In this document: positions 16,570 through 23,557 of the stretch, in pieces
Layout of the letters: each line of letters begins with the position of its first letter
Numbering within the stretch: position 1 is the stretch's first letter
NCBI GenBank assembly: GCA_900551915.1
Contig: URXT01000001.1
Span: 62,001-126,000, forward strand
From: an uncultured bacterium
GTDB taxonomy: Bacteria > Cyanobacteriota > Vampirovibrionia > Gastranaerophilales > Gastranaerophilaceae
Reading direction: 5' to 3'
Length of the DNA stretch: 64,000 nt
Notes under the pieces: model-generated
Databases searched by the model: none
What the model was told of the DNA's origin: nothing
The model's input: the letters and a program-made list of their open reading frames with translations, nothing else
Made by a program: the position numbers and the translations under genes

Positions 16570-16629
16570 GGGTCCACCCCGGGGGCGAACTTAATGTACG
16601 AGAGGTTTTTGTGCATTGCCGGGTTCGCC
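16570..16629 (+). promoter_or_regulatory. GC-rich structured leader before thrS
   Basis: The 238-base gap between ssb and thrS is AT-rich except for this stretch. It holds GGGGGG-TCCA-CCCC (about 16567-16580) and a 7-bp inverted repeat GGCGAAC (16584-16590) / GTTCGCC (16623-16629). Hairpins ahead of aminoacyl-tRNA synthetase genes are often regulatory, but no T-box sequence is visible and no mechanism can be assigned. Confidence 0.35.
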
Positions 16630-16660
16630 AAAATCCCAAAAGGACAGATTGGAAAATTTT

Positions 16661-18466
16661 ATGGAAAAAAATGCTGAAACTTTACACACTCTGAGACACT
16701 CCTGCTCTCACGTCATGGCGCAGGCTGTTCAAAAGCTTTTCCCGCAGGCAAAGTTAGCCATCGGGCCGGCTGTTGAAAACGGCTTTTATTACGACTTTGA
16801 TATGACAGACGGTTACGCCTTCACAGAAGACGACCTTGTGAAAATCGAAGAAGAAATGAAAAACATAATTAAACAAAATCTTTCATTTGAAAAATACGTA
16901 ATTCCTGATGTTGACAAGCAAATCGCAGAATTTAAAGCAGAGGGCGAAATTTACAAAGCGGAACTTCTTGAAGAACACAGAAATGACACCCCGACTTTGT
17001 ATTTAACAAAAGATAAAGACGGAAATGTACTTTTCAATGACCTTTGTGCAGGCCCGCATATTCCAAACACTTCATTTATTAAAGCAAATGCAGTTAAATT
17101 ACTAAAAGTTGCCGGTGCATACTGGCGCGGCAACGCTAAAAATAAAATGCTTCAAAGAATTTATGCAACAGCATTCTGGAATAAAGAAGATTTGCAGGAT
17201 TACCTGACTTTCATTGAAGAAGCAGAAAAGCGCGACCACAGAAAACTCGGCGCAAAACTTGATTTGTTCTCAACAAGAGAGGAACTTGGCGGCGGGCTTG
17301 TTTTGTGGCATCCGAACCTTGCGGTTGTCCGTGAGGAAATCGAAAATTACTGGAGAACAGAACACAGAAAACGCGGTTACGTGATTGTAAACACCCCGCA
17401 TATCGCAAAATCAAAACTCTGGGAAATTTCAGGCCACGCTGACCACTACCGCGAAAATATGTTCTTTATTCAAAAAGAAGAAGACTCAGACGAACAATTT
17501 ATCTTAAAGCCGATGAACTGTCCGTTCCATATTTTGATTTATCAGGCAAACCGTTATTCATACCGTTCATTGCCGCTTCGTATGGCAGAACTCGGAACTG
17601 TTTACAGAAAAGAACATTCCGGCGCGCTCGCAGGCTTAACCCGTGTTCAGGGCTTTACTCAGGATGATGCGCATATTTTCTGTACGCCGGAACAATTGGT
17701 TGATGAAATCAATGAAATCATTGACTTTGTTGCAGATACAATGAAAATCTTCAACATGAATTTTGAAGTTGAACTTTCAACACGTCCTGAAAGCTATGTC
17801 GGCGAAATCGAAAACTGGAACCGCGCAGAAGCCGGCTTGAAAGAAGCAATGGACAGACGCGGTATGAAATACGAAATTAACGAAGGCGACGGAGCTTTCT
17901 ACGGCCCGAAAATCGACTTTAAAGTTAAAGACGCAATCGGCAGAACATGGCAGTGCGCTACAATTCAGCTTGACTTCAATCTTCCTGAAAGATTTGACAT
18001 CAAATATCAGGACAAAGACGGTCAGATGAAAACTCCGGTTATGCTTCACCGTGTAATTTTCGGTTCAATGGAGCGTTTCCACGGAATTCTAATCGAACAT
18101 TACGCCGGCGCATTCCCGACATGGCTTGCACCGACTCAGGTTGCGATTGTTCCTATTAGCAACGAAAAACACGCTGATTTCGCTGAAAAAGTTTACAAAG
18201 AGATGCGCGCGGCTGGAATTCGTGTGAAACTTGATGACCGTTCTGAAAGCATGAATTACAAAATCCGCGAAAGCTTGCAGGATAAGAAAATTCCTTACGT
18301 TGTCGTAATCGGTGACAAGGAAATCGAAGCAAATTCCGTTGCGGTTCGTGCACGCGGAATCGGTCAGGTCGGAACAATGAAAGTTGATGAATTCATCGCT
18401 AAAATTGAGGCTGAAATTAAAGCCAGAAGTTCCGAATCTTTCGCAAAAGAACTTGTTAAAGCGTAA
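16661..18466 (+). CDS. thrS: Threonine-tRNA ligase lacking the N-terminal TGS domain
   Basis: This enzyme charges tRNA-Thr with threonine and edits mischarged serine. The protein begins almost directly with the editing domain (LRHSCSHVMAQAVQKLFP, with its His pair). The class II catalytic core follows, with motif 1 around VREEIENYWR, motif 2 (MAELGTVYRKEHSGALAGLTRVQGFTQDDAHIF) and motif 3 (PVMLHRVIFGSMERFHGILIEHY). The anticodon-binding domain occupies the last 100 residues. At 601 aa it lacks the roughly 60-residue TGS domain of E. coli ThrRS, and no in-frame TGS coding is found upstream. I chose ATG 16661. The frame is open back to a TTG at 16616, which would add 15 non-conserved residues. 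Confidence 0.95.
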   Translation: MEKNAETLHTLRHSCSHVMAQAVQKLFPQAKLAIGPAVENGFYYDFDMTDGYAFTEDDLVKIEEEMKNIIKQNLSFEKYVIPDVDKQIAEFKAEGEIYKAELLEEHRNDTPTLYLTKDKDGNVLFNDLCAGPHIPNTSFIKANAVKLLKVAGAYWRGNAKNKMLQRIYATAFWNKEDLQDYLTFIEEAEKRDHRKLGAKLDLFSTREELGGGLVLWHPNLAVVREEIENYWRTEHRKRGYVIVNTPHIAKSKLWEISGHADHYRENMFFIQKEEDSDEQFILKPMNCPFHILIYQANRYSYRSLPLRMAELGTVYRKEHSGALAGLTRVQGFTQDDAHIFCTPEQLVDEINEIIDFVADTMKIFNMNFEVELSTRPESYVGEIENWNRAEAGLKEAMDRRGMKYEINEGDGAFYGPKIDFKVKDAIGRTWQCATIQLDFNLPERFDIKYQDKDGQMKTPVMLHRVIFGSMERFHGILIEHYAGAFPTWLAPTQVAIVPISNEKHADFAEKVYKEMRAAGIRVKLDDRSESMNYKIRESLQDKKIPYVVVIGDKEIEANSVAVRARGIGQVGTMKVDEFIAKIEAEIKARSSESFAKELVKA

Positions 18467-18497
18467 GTTAAATTTTACGAGTTTTGGAAAGTAGTTA

Positions 18498-18523
18498 AAA
18501 CGGCGCCGCTTGCGGCGCCGTTT
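18498..18523. terminator. Strong bidirectional terminator between thrS and the facing gene
   Basis: A perfect 12-bp stem, AAACGGCGCCGC / GCGGCGCCGTTT, with a minimal loop, lies between two convergent stop codons. A's and T's on its flanks allow it to work for both genes. Confidence 0.85.
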
Positions 18524-18525
18524 GT

Positions 18526-19464
18526 TTATTGTTTTATCTGTTCCGCTGGCAGGTCAGCTGGCTTTTTCCCTGTTAAAAACGCGGTGCCAAGTCCGATTGC
18601 GCCAAGTGCAACGGCTCCGATGCCTGCCCATTTGCCGGCATTTTTCCAGTTCATTTCGCTGATAGTCTTTTTGATTGAGTTATAAAGGCTTTTTGTCTCA
18701 GCATCTGCTTCTGCCGGCATATCTTTCAGCTTTTTGCCTGAAATATCAATATGTTCTTTAATAGAGTTTTTATATTCTGTTATCTCATTCTGATATTCTT
18801 GTATTTGTTCGGCAATGTCTTTTTTTAGCTCATTAACAATTGAAGTTTTGCCATCTTTGTTAATCTGTCTTTGAAAATAGTCTTTTAATGATTCCCCTTC
18901 GTCTAAATCAAATTCAAGTTCACATCCAGTCAGTTTTTCTTCATATAATTTTGCAATATCATCTGCGGAGATGTTATCATCAATTTTGAAAGATTTGAGA
19001 ACTTGTATTTTTTTATTATAAGATGTACATGACATTTCCTTTTGAAGTTCTTTTGCTCTTTGTATAATCTCATCATTGTTTTCTGCAACAACAACGATTC
19101 TTAGTTTTTCTAATTTCTCGTTAGCAAGTTCTTTTACTTTGTCAGGTCCTAAGTCTTTCATTTTTTGTTTATTTTCTTCTGAAAAAAGTTCTAATGTATC
19201 TTTTGATAGATGTTCAAAATTACCTGTTTCAGAGGCTTTTTTTAATTCATTAATACTTGTTTCCAGTGTCTGCAAGTCAAATTTGTCTGCTTTAGTCTCA
19301 ACTTCTTTAATAAAAGTGTCAGTTATGTCACCATTTTTAAGCCATGGTTTTTGAAAATAGCCGAACGCTCCGCCGGCAACTACGCCTGCGCCAAGCCCTG
19401 CAGCTGTGTAAGCCATGTTTCTTTTTTGATAACTTGAAATATCGTTTGTTTTGTCAACTTGCAT
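18526..19464 (-). CDS. Hypothetical protein with terminal hydrophobic segments and a coiled-coil middle
   Basis: I do not recognise this 312-aa protein. It has an N-terminal glycine/alanine-rich hydrophobic segment (AYTAAGLGAGVVAGGAFGYF, residues 18-37) and a C-terminal one (WAGIGAVALGAIGLGTAFLTG, about 278-298). Between them lie about 230 charged, mostly helical residues with likely coiled coils. The start is supported by AGGA before the ATG. Both ends could insert in a membrane. It is transcribed alone, between two terminators. Similar short proteins with a glycine-rich helix and basic tail occur at 22645 and 42871. Confidence 0.7.
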   Translation of the reverse strand: MQVDKTNDISSYQKRNMAYTAAGLGAGVVAGGAFGYFQKPWLKNGDITDTFIKEVETKADKFDLQTLETSINELKKASETGNFEHLSKDTLELFSEENKQKMKDLGPDKVKELANEKLEKLRIVVVAENNDEIIQRAKELQKEMSCTSYNKKIQVLKSFKIDDNISADDIAKLYEEKLTGCELEFDLDEGESLKDYFQRQINKDGKTSIVNELKKDIAEQIQEYQNEITEYKNSIKEHIDISGKKLKDMPAEADAETKSLYNSIKKTISEMNWKNAGKWAGIGAVALGAIGLGTAFLTGKKPADLPAEQIKQ

Positions 19465-19570
19465 ATAAAAATCCTACTTTTACCTTCACTTCACATATTT
19501 ATTAACGTATGAATATAAAAAGAATTGCTTTTTTTCATCAAATCTTAACCAAACTTCATAATCTGTATTA

Positions 19571-19599
19571 AACAAGCGGGCTTTTTAAACCCGCTTGTT
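19571..19599 (-). terminator. Terminator after the flavodiiron gene
   Basis: A perfect 10-bp stem (AACAAGCGGG / CCCGCTTGTT) with a 9-nt loop lies 11 bases past the fprA stop, with a modest T-rich tail on the minus strand. Confidence 0.75.
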
Positions 19600-19609
19600 A
19601 TGTTTGTGT

Positions 19610-20794
19610 TTATAAAATTCCGATTGATTTGTGTTTTTCAACGATTGCATCTGCCATTTTGTCCAGTTCCAGGAAGGTTTCGGCCGTAGGCTTACCTTTT
19701 ACCTGAATCGGGTCAATCAAATCAAGTTTCAAAGGTGCAAGCAAGTTTACAATTACATCAAAAAGCTTGCCGCCCCATCCGTATGAGCCGATTATTGTTG
19801 CAAACTTGGCTTTTGGTCTTAAAACACTTGCAAGATAAGCAATATTTACTGCCATCGGGTGCGGGCCTGCAAGAACCATTGATGTGCCCAGAACAATTGT
19901 TGCCGCATCAACAAGCGCCATTGCCAAATCACCTAAATCGCCGTCTACAATGTCGAATTTAAATGTTTTAACGCCTTTTGCTTCAAGCTTGTCGCTCAAA
20001 TGTTCTACCATTTCCTTTGTGCTTTCATACATTGAAACGTAAGGCATTACAACAAGATTTTTCGGTGTATCTGAAGTCCAGTCAGTGTACAAATCCAAGA
20101 TATAATTCGGATTTGTATAAACCGGCCCGTGGCTTGGCAAAATCATGTCAACATTCATTTCTTTAATCATTTTTGTGTAACGCTGGCACATCATTCTAAA
20201 AGGCATCATAATTTCTGCATAGTAGCGTTTCGCGCTGTGTTCCAGCTCTTTGCTTTCAACCGCAAAAACATCTGAGAATGTATAATGTGCGCCTAAAAAG
20301 TCGCATGTACAAATAACATTGTCCTCTTTAATGTAAGTAAACATTGTATCAGGCCAGTGAACTCCGGGAGCAAAAATGAATTTTAGAGTTTTATCACCAA
20401 GAGAAACTTCTTCGCCGTCTGCAATTTCTCTAATTCTTTCTGCTGGAACAAAAAGCATGTTTTTTATATTTTCTGCAACTTTCGGGTTTGTTAGAACAAT
20501 CGCATTCGGATATTTTGCCAATAACGCCGGAATTGAACCTGAGTGGTCTTGTTCTCCATGGTTTGCAATAATATAGTCAACTTTTCCGACTTGATTATCA
20601 AAAAGACGCTTCATATATTCTTTAGTTTTGGGCGGATACATTGTATCGATAATCGCTGTTTTTTCAGAACCTTTTACCAGATATGAATTATAACTTGTTC
20701 CATGCTCAAGAGGTATTAATTCATCAAAAATTCTTCTGTCGCAGTCGTTCAAGCCGCAATAAAAAATATTGTTTTTAATTTCTTGAAATTTCAT
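19610..20794 (-). CDS. fprA: A-type flavodiiron protein (oxygen/nitric oxide reductase)
   Basis: The protein reduces O2 to water, or NO to N2O, protecting anaerobes. The N-terminal metallo-beta-lactamase domain (about residues 1-250) carries the diiron ligands: HGEQDHSG (H-x-E-x-D-H), the His in GVHWPDTMF, the Asp in CDFLGAHY and the His in PSHGPVY. The C-terminal flavodoxin domain has VVMPYVSMYESTKEM and GSYGWGG for FMN binding. At 394 aa it is the short class A form with no fused rubredoxin. The separate rubredoxin in the same operon is the likely electron donor. It follows the rubrerythrin-like gene by 28 bases. Confidence 0.93.
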   Translation of the reverse strand: MKFQEIKNNIFYCGLNDCDRRIFDELIPLEHGTSYNSYLVKGSEKTAIIDTMYPPKTKEYMKRLFDNQVGKVDYIIANHGEQDHSGSIPALLAKYPNAIVLTNPKVAENIKNMLFVPAERIREIADGEEVSLGDKTLKFIFAPGVHWPDTMFTYIKEDNVICTCDFLGAHYTFSDVFAVESKELEHSAKRYYAEIMMPFRMMCQRYTKMIKEMNVDMILPSHGPVYTNPNYILDLYTDWTSDTPKNLVVMPYVSMYESTKEMVEHLSDKLEAKGVKTFKFDIVDGDLGDLAMALVDAATIVLGTSMVLAGPHPMAVNIAYLASVLRPKAKFATIIGSYGWGGKLFDVIVNLLAPLKLDLIDPIQVKGKPTAETFLELDKMADAIVEKHKSIGIL

Positions 20795-20822
20795 TTACAT
20801 TCTCCTTTACTATTTATACATT

Positions 20823-21356
20823 TCAATCAGCTTTTTTATAAAAGAAAACATCTTCTTTAACGCAAAGCGGGCAGTAATCAGGTTCTTCTTCCTGCACAAA
20901 AATTCCGCCGCAAACGCTGCAAACCCAATTAAAAGTTCCATCAGGGTTTGGTTTTACATCATCTTTGAGTTTTAGTATTACCTTGCGTAATCTTTCATAG
21001 TGGATTTTCTCAATGTTTTCAATGTTTTCAAAAAGTCCGGCAATGTGTTCAATGCCTTCCTCTCTCGCTGTCAGGGCAAAATTTTCGTATAAACCTTCAA
21101 TCGTATTTTTTTCGTCAGCTAAAGCTTTTTCAAGGCATTCTATTAGGGTCGGGGCATTCCCATTATTAATCCATTTGTACCAAAGTTTGGCATGTTCTTT
21201 TTCATGCTCGGCGAAAAGCGAAAGCAGTCTGCTTATATCATCAAATCCTTGCTTTTTTGCTATTAACGCATAAATATCATATTCAGTTCTTCTTTTTGCT
21301 TCTATTTCAAAGGCTTTTATTAAGTTGTTTTCGGTTTGGCTTCCTTTAATATCCAC
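20823..21356 (-). CDS. Divergent rubrerythrin-like protein (ferritin-like plus rubredoxin domain)
   Basis: Rubrerythrins reduce hydrogen peroxide with electrons from rubredoxin. The four-helix diiron domain is present with [13 protein letters not shown] and IEKIHYERL, and the C-terminal rubredoxin knuckles are CSVCGG and CPLC. The first helix, usually [14 protein letters not shown], is altered here to EIEAKRRTEYDIYALIA. It keeps the glutamate but changes the surrounding residues, so the protein may have a different activity. It is a distant paralog of the canonical gene at 21435, from which it is separated by a hairpin terminator at 21402. It is 177 aa long. Confidence 0.85.
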   Translation of the reverse strand: MDIKGSQTENNLIKAFEIEAKRRTEYDIYALIAKKQGFDDISRLLSLFAEHEKEHAKLWYKWINNGNAPTLIECLEKALADEKNTIEGLYENFALTAREEGIEHIAGLFENIENIEKIHYERLRKVILKLKDDVKPNPDGTFNWVCSVCGGIFVQEEEPDYCPLCVKEDVFFYKKAD

Positions 21357-21401
21357 TTTTTTCTCCCTTTATATTTAATACATTAATAGTTTAGCATAAT
21401 T

Positions 21402-21429
21402 AAAAGGCTTTGCCAAAGCAAAGCCTTTT
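21402..21429 (-). terminator. Terminator between the two rubrerythrin genes
   Basis: A perfect 11-bp stem (AAAAGGCTTTG / CAAAGCCTTTT) with a 6-nt loop lies directly after the rubrerythrin stop. It may reduce transcription into the downstream rubrerythrin-like gene and fprA, dividing the operon into two expression levels. Confidence 0.75.
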
Positions 21430-21434
21430 TGAAC

Positions 21435-21974
21435 TTAATAGTTCTGCGCTTTGATAAAGAAATAAGCCTGCGGGTGTTTGCATACCGGACAAAGTTGCGG
21501 AGCTTTTTCACCTTTAACAACATGTCCGCAGTTGCCGCATTCCCAAACAACTTCTTCTGATTTTTCAAAAACTGTTCCGTTCTTCACTGCTTCTAACAAT
21601 TTTCTGTAACGGTCTTCATGTTCTTTTTCAATTTTTCCGACCATTTCAAAAAGAATTGCAAGGGTATCAAAGCCTTCTTCTTTTGCTTCGCGTGCAAATT
21701 GAGCATACATGTCAGTCCATTCGTAATTTTCGCCGTCTGCAGCATCTTGAAGATTTGTTAATGTATCAGGAATTTTTTCTCCGTGAAGCGCTTTAAACCA
21801 TAATTTGGCGTGCTCTTTTTCATTATTTGCGGTTTCTTCAAAAATCCTGCTGATTTGCACAAAACCTTCTTTTTTTGCCTGAGAAGCATAGTAGGTATAT
21901 TTATTTCTAGCTTGAGATTCTCCGGCAAACGCTGCCATAAGATTTTTTTCGGTTTTTGAGCCTTTTAAATCCAT
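21435..21974 (-). CDS. rbr: Rubrerythrin
   Basis: This is a canonical peroxide-reducing rubrerythrin. The diiron helices have [35 protein letters not shown] and [12 protein letters not shown], giving the full Glu/His ligand set. The C-terminal rubredoxin domain has CGNCGHV and CPVCKHP. I chose the ATG at 21972-21974 ([11 protein letters not shown]) because AAAGGA lies 6 bases before it; a longer open frame adds five residues. It follows the rubredoxin gene by 15 bases and is downstream of the PerR-like regulator. Confidence 0.94.
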   Translation of the reverse strand: MDLKGSKTEKNLMAAFAGESQARNKYTYYASQAKKEGFVQISRIFEETANNEKEHAKLWFKALHGEKIPDTLTNLQDAADGENYEWTDMYAQFAREAKEEGFDTLAILFEMVGKIEKEHEDRYRKLLEAVKNGTVFEKSEEVVWECGNCGHVVKGEKAPQLCPVCKHPQAYFFIKAQNY

Positions 21975-21989
21975 CTTAATTCCTTTCAA

Positions 21990-22127
21990 TTATTCTTTTT
22001 CAAACATGTCTTTGCCAACACCGCATAACGGGCAAGCATAATCCTCCGGCAAATTTTCAAAAGCAACGTTGTCGTTTTCTGCCGGATCATAAACATATCC
22101 GCATACCGTACATACAAATTTTTCCAT
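21990..22127 (-). CDS. rd: Short rubredoxin
   Basis: A 45-aa one-iron electron carrier with CTVCGY and CPLCG as iron ligands. It is about seven residues shorter than typical rubredoxins in the loop after the first knuckle ([15 protein letters not shown]). A 45-residue form with the same deletion is known from Desulfovibrio desulfuricans. The start at 22127 has AAAGGAGA just upstream. A longer open frame adds twenty unlikely residues. It lies between perR and rbr and probably feeds electrons to rubrerythrin and the flavodiiron protein. Confidence 0.9.
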   Translation of the reverse strand: MEKFVCTVCGYVYDPAENDNVAFENLPEDYACPLCGVGKDMFEKE

Positions 22128-22128
22128 A

Positions 22129-22518
22129 TTATTCTCCTTTACTGTTATTGTTACAATCCTTGCAGATACCTGAAAAAACAATATCATGATTTTGGATTGT
22201 AAATCCTGTGCTTGATTGTGTTTTTTTTATTAAATCAGGTGCGACTTCTGCCGCAATGTCAAAGACCCGTTTGCATTTTGTGCATATAAAATGATAATGC
22301 TCATGAGTATTATGATCGAAATGCGAAGAAGTTTCAAGTCCATCAATTTTTTTTATTATTCCATTTTCCGATAGCTGGTTTAAGTTTCTGTATAGGGTTG
22401 CGAGGCTGATTTTCGGATCTTTTTCTTTAACTTTTTCCCACAAATATTCTGCAGTCGGGTGGACAACATTTTCTTTTAATGTGTTTAATATTATTTCCCT
22501 TTGTTTAGAATAATTCAT
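22129..22518 (-). CDS. perR: Fur-family transcriptional regulator, PerR-like
   Basis: This 129-aa repressor has the winged-helix domain ([30 protein letters not shown]) and the metal-binding half with [14 protein letters not shown]. Two CxxC pairs, CTKC and CKDC, form the structural zinc site. The neighbours (rubredoxin, two rubrerythrins, flavodiiron protein) point to a peroxide sensor of the PerR type rather than an iron-uptake Fur. A Fur-type box lies 17 bases before its start, suggesting autoregulation. The exact metal and signal are inferred from context. Confidence 0.86.
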   Translation of the reverse strand: MNYSKQREIILNTLKENVVHPTAEYLWEKVKEKDPKISLATLYRNLNQLSENGIIKKIDGLETSSHFDHNTHEHYHFICTKCKRVFDIAAEVAPDLIKKTQSSTGFTIQNHDIVFSGICKDCNNNSKGE

Positions 22519-22534
22519 AATTTGTACTTATAAT

Positions 22535-22549
22535 TGATAATAATTCTTA
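22535..22549 (-). promoter_or_regulatory. Candidate PerR/Fur box upstream of perR
   Basis: TGATAAT-A-ATTCTTA follows the 7-1-7 inverted-repeat layout of Fur-family operators. The left arm is perfect and the right arm is partly degenerate. It lies just before perR and would control the whole oxygen-defence operon. Confidence 0.5.
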
Positions 22550-22644
22550 GTTTATATTATCACGAAAAAATTGTCAAGCATCATGGTTGAATTTTTTATT
22601 AAATATGTGCGCAATTTTTTTATTGTTCATGTTTTTATATAAAT

Positions 22645-22914
22645 ATGGTAAATGGTGTAGAAAATAATCTTGTTTTAAATAATAACCCTAAAGTAGGCAT
22701 TTTGACGCCTCCAAATGCGCTGCATAAGCCGAAACTTTATTCAGATAAAGAGGCTGAAATGCAGTTTCAGCAGTTATCTCATGATATTTATCAGAAGCAA
22801 AGCGAGCATAAATTCGAAAATAAAAGAAAAACTCCTTTTTCTGTAATTTTAACATTATGTGCAGCAGCAGCCGGAGCCGGATACATTGTGTTTAAAAAAG
22901 CGATGAAGTGGTAA
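22645..22914 (+). CDS. Hypothetical small membrane protein
   Basis: An 89-aa protein of unknown function. The first 60 residues are polar, with NNPKVGILTPPNALHKPKLY. A single hydrophobic segment with an alanine/glycine run (SVILTLCAAAAGAGYIVFKK, residues 66-85) ends it with a basic tail. No clear ribosome-binding site precedes the ATG, so the start is uncertain. It is divergent from perR and ends five bases before the end of the facing gene at 22919. The tail resembles other small membrane proteins in the window. Confidence 0.55.
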   Translation: MVNGVENNLVLNNNPKVGILTPPNALHKPKLYSDKEAEMQFQQLSHDIYQKQSEHKFENKRKTPFSVILTLCAAAAGAGYIVFKKAMKW

Positions 22915-22918
22915 TTGA

Positions 22919-23518
22919 TTATTTAACAGCTTTGAAAAATTCTTCCGAAATCAGCTGTGAATATCTTTTCTTTTCGTTGGCCGAAATAAGCAGTCGTTGT
23001 TCTCCTTCTTTGTTTTCGGCAACAGAAATTATACCTGCAACATCTCCTATAGGAAGTTTTTTGGGGCGGGCTTCAAATTTCACATAAGGAGCTTCTTTTC
23101 CGTATGAGTTCATAGTTCCGCGTTTGGTTACTTTCAATTCCTCGACCTGAAAAGTTTGGTATTTAACTTTTTTTGTCAAATTTAAAAGCTTTTCTTCAAT
23201 ATTTTCTGATTTAATGTCTTCTTTTGTTAAAATCGGCTTGTTGTTAGTGTCAATCACAAGAAGCTTTTGCCCAGAAGCTTTGTGTTCTGCAACGACCCCG
23301 TTGTATCCGAGCATGCCCGCGGCTCTTTCAAGTTCAAATTCATCATTGATTTTGGAAAAATCGCCGACTTTTTCTGCCCGTTTTATTAACTCGTCTTTTG
23401 GAGGATTAAGAAAATTATCAACAATGTCACCGACCAGTCTTCCCCCGCCCAGCGACATAAAGCCTATAAATGCAAGTGCTAATAATATTGCCATGCAAAT
23501 ATTTTTTAAGCAGCCCAT
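22919..23518 (-). CDS. Hypothetical protein with N-terminal membrane anchor
   Basis: I do not recognise this 199-aa protein. Residues 6-25 (NICMAILLALAFIGFMSLGG) form a signal anchor. The rest is a soluble, likely extracytoplasmic domain that looks beta-rich, with segments such as GQKLLVIDTNNKPILTKED and KYQTFQVEELKVTKRG and a DVAGIISVAENKEG stretch near the end. There are no metal or catalytic motifs I can name. It is divergent from mutS, with about 39 bases between the two starts. Confidence 0.62.
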   Translation of the reverse strand: MGCLKNICMAILLALAFIGFMSLGGGRLVGDIVDNFLNPPKDELIKRAEKVGDFSKINDEFELERAAGMLGYNGVVAEHKASGQKLLVIDTNNKPILTKEDIKSENIEEKLLNLTKKVKYQTFQVEELKVTKRGTMNSYGKEAPYVKFEARPKKLPIGDVAGIISVAENKEGEQRLLISANEKKRYSQLISEEFFKAVK

Positions 23519-23557
23519 GTTGTTTTCCTTATTTCATGTTATAATCTGATTATAGCT

